DNA of 64,000 nt. Source: Comamonas sp. SCN 65-56. GTDB taxonomy: Bacteria > Pseudomonadota > Gammaproteobacteria > Burkholderiales > Burkholderiaceae_C. The first letter of the stretch is position 1; every line of letters begins with the position of its first letter. The position numbers and the translations under genes were made by a program. Positions 63,039 to 64,000 of this stretch are shown here, one piece after another. The notes beneath the pieces are model-generated. The model had not been told where the DNA came from. It ran no database searches and was given only the letters and a program-made list of their open reading frames with translations. Where the stretch lies: NCBI RefSeq assembly GCF_001724135.1, contig NZ_MEDS01000004.1, positions 1 to 64,000 of the forward strand, given 5' to 3'.

Positions 63039-64000
63039 ATGAACGCTGTGGTTCAACCCTCGATGCAAAGCCGCATTCAGGGCGCGCTGATGGGCGCCTT
63101 CATTGGCGATGCGCTGGCGCTCGGGCCGCACTGGTATTACGACCTGGACGAAATGCGCCGCGATTACGGCGCCTGGGTGGATGGCTATACGGCGCCCAAG
63201 GCGGGGCGTTATCACGGTGGGCTGCCTGCGGGGGCATCCTCGCAATCGGGTTACATCCTGGCGCTGACGCTGCGCTCGCTGGTCGAGAAGGGCGGCTACG
63301 ACGAGGCGGATTTCTGCCGCCGCATGGATGAAGAACTCTTTGCCCGCATGGATGGAACGCCGAACTCGGGCCCCGGCGGCTATACCAACCAGTCCATCCG
63401 CGAGGGCTGGGCAGGGCGCTACGCGGGCCAACCCTGGGGGCAGGTGGCGCGCCTGGCAGACAACACCGATGCGGTCGAGCGCATCATCGCGATCGCTGCG
63501 CGCTACGCACTGGATGCCAATCAGATCGCCGACCACGTGAGCAGCAATACCGTGCTGCTGCAGCGCGATACCACGGTGGCAGCGATGACCACGGCCTACG
63601 GCATCGTGCTCGGCGCTTTGATGTCGGGTGCCTCGCTCGATGGTGCGCTCTCGGGCGGGCTGGTCACGGCGGCGCGTGGCGGGCAATTGCGCTTTCAGGG
63701 ATCGACGCCGGTGGATGGCAAGCCTGCGGTGGCAGGGCAGTTCCCTACGCCGGAGCCACTGCTGATGGCATCAACGGCGGCGCGCATGGCCGCCAACCCG
63801 CAGATTCGCGTGGAGCCCGCAAGCAGCATCGCCCAGGTGCATGGCCTGCAGTGCGCGGCCTACTTTGTGCTGCCTTCAAGCTATTACCTGGCGGCGCGGT
63901 TCCAAGGCGATTTTGAGCAGGCGGTGCTGCATGCCGTCAACGGCGGCGGCCAGAACCAGTCGCGCGCGGTGCTCACGGGTGCACTCAGCGGGGCGATTGG
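63039..64000 (+). CDS. ADP-ribosylglycohydrolase-fold protein with degenerate metal motifs (partial)
   Basis: At least 320 residues, open at the window end. IQGALMGAFIGDALALGPHW is the family start. In active enzymes TDDT follows near residue 60 and GGDTDT near the end, both binding Mg2+. Here the corresponding stretches read GASSQSGYILALTLRSLVE and NGGGQNQSRAVLTGALSGA, so the Asp residues are replaced by Ser, Gln and Asn. It may therefore be a metal-independent hydrolase or a binding protein. AAAGGAGA precedes the ATG. Downstream of the alcohol dehydrogenase, same direction. Confidence 0.75.
   Translation, partial: MNAVVQPSMQSRIQGALMGAFIGDALALGPHWYYDLDEMRRDYGAWVDGYTAPKAGRYHGGLPAGASSQSGYILALTLRSLVEKGGYDEADFCRRMDEELFARMDGTPNSGPGGYTNQSIREGWAGRYAGQPWGQVARLADNTDAVERIIAIAARYALDANQIADHVSSNTVLLQRDTTVAAMTTAYGIVLGALMSGASLDGALSGGLVTAARGGQLRFQGSTPVDGKPAVAGQFPTPEPLLMASTAARMAANPQIRVEPASSIAQVHGLQCAAYFVLPSSYYLAARFQGDFEQAVLHAVNGGGQNQSRAVLTGALSGAI

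Overview
The window is high-GC DNA with a gene content, gene order and dispersed-repeat load typical of the Burkholderiales family Comamonadaceae (Betaproteobacteria). Examples are radC, fkpB-ispH, a ScfR-controlled methylcitrate operon, serS followed by tRNA-Ser(CGA), rplM-rpsI, bactofilin-erpA-anmK-M23-tyrS-glmU, and an hpa meta-cleavage cluster. The family call is inferred from content, not from a database search.

Layout. (1) Bases 1-2501 are the end of a Tn3-family transposon. Its 38-bp terminal repeat sits at 2464-2501, and its cargo is a MerR regulator, an MFS exporter and a small CPSC thioredoxin/glutaredoxin-like protein. It has cut the front off a winged-helix regulator gene (2502-2888). 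(2) Bases 2.9-10 kb hold housekeeping genes (YkvA-like, Smr, phytase-like lipoprotein, radC, fkpB-ispH, a CBS/CorC membrane protein) and two palindromic elements. (3) Bases 9.3-14.9 kb hold the methylcitrate (propionate) operon prpC - GIY-YIG gene - prpD - lyase, with its divergent ScfR/RamB-type regulator. (4) Bases 15-20.7 kb hold a CBS protein, serS, tRNA-Ser and a CaiB / acyl-CoA dehydrogenase / FAS1-like hydratase trio. (5) Bases 20.9-28.8 kb hold a DegP-type protease with a two-component system, metR/metE with a clear MetR box, and rplM-rpsI. (6) Bases 28.9-40.8 kb hold envelope and amino-sugar genes: bactofilin, erpA, anmK, an M23 peptidase, tyrS, glmU, a soluble histidine kinase, cbpM-cbpA, an AsnC-type regulator, and a glmS whose catalytic C-terminal tail is missing. 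(7) Bases 41-49.3 kb hold a branched-chain-amino-acid-type ABC importer, split as a substrate-binding protein on one side and livH / livM-G fusion / livF on the other. Between them lie a FAD monooxygenase, a small NAD(P)-binding reductase and a LysR regulator. (8) Bases 49.4-55.9 kb hold hpaR-G1-G2-E-D-F-H-I, the complete lower pathway for homoprotocatechuate. (9) Bases 55.9-64 kb hold an unassigned catabolic block: a YghU-like GST, a class II aldolase, a ThDP enzyme, a ketopantoate-reductase-like enzyme, succinate-semialdehyde dehydrogenase, a zinc alcohol dehydrogenase and a degenerate ADP-ribosylglycohydrolase homologue cut by the window end.

How they work together. The hpa enzymes convert 3,4-dihydroxyphenylacetate to pyruvate and succinate semialdehyde. 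The gabD-like gene at 60.3-61.7 kb can take the semialdehyde into the TCA cycle. The liv-type importer just upstream is a plausible aromatic-acid uptake system. The methylcitrate operon handles propionyl-CoA.

Most striking: a roughly 55-60 bp dispersed repeat occurs nine times. Six copies lie in or run into coding sequence (two-component kinase, kinase/metR 3' ends, anmK, glmU, the AsnC tail, hpaG1). glmS has lost its terminal catalytic segment. The last gene keeps the ADP-ribosylglycohydrolase outline, but the acidic metal-binding motifs are replaced. No CRISPR array, rRNA or phage was seen.
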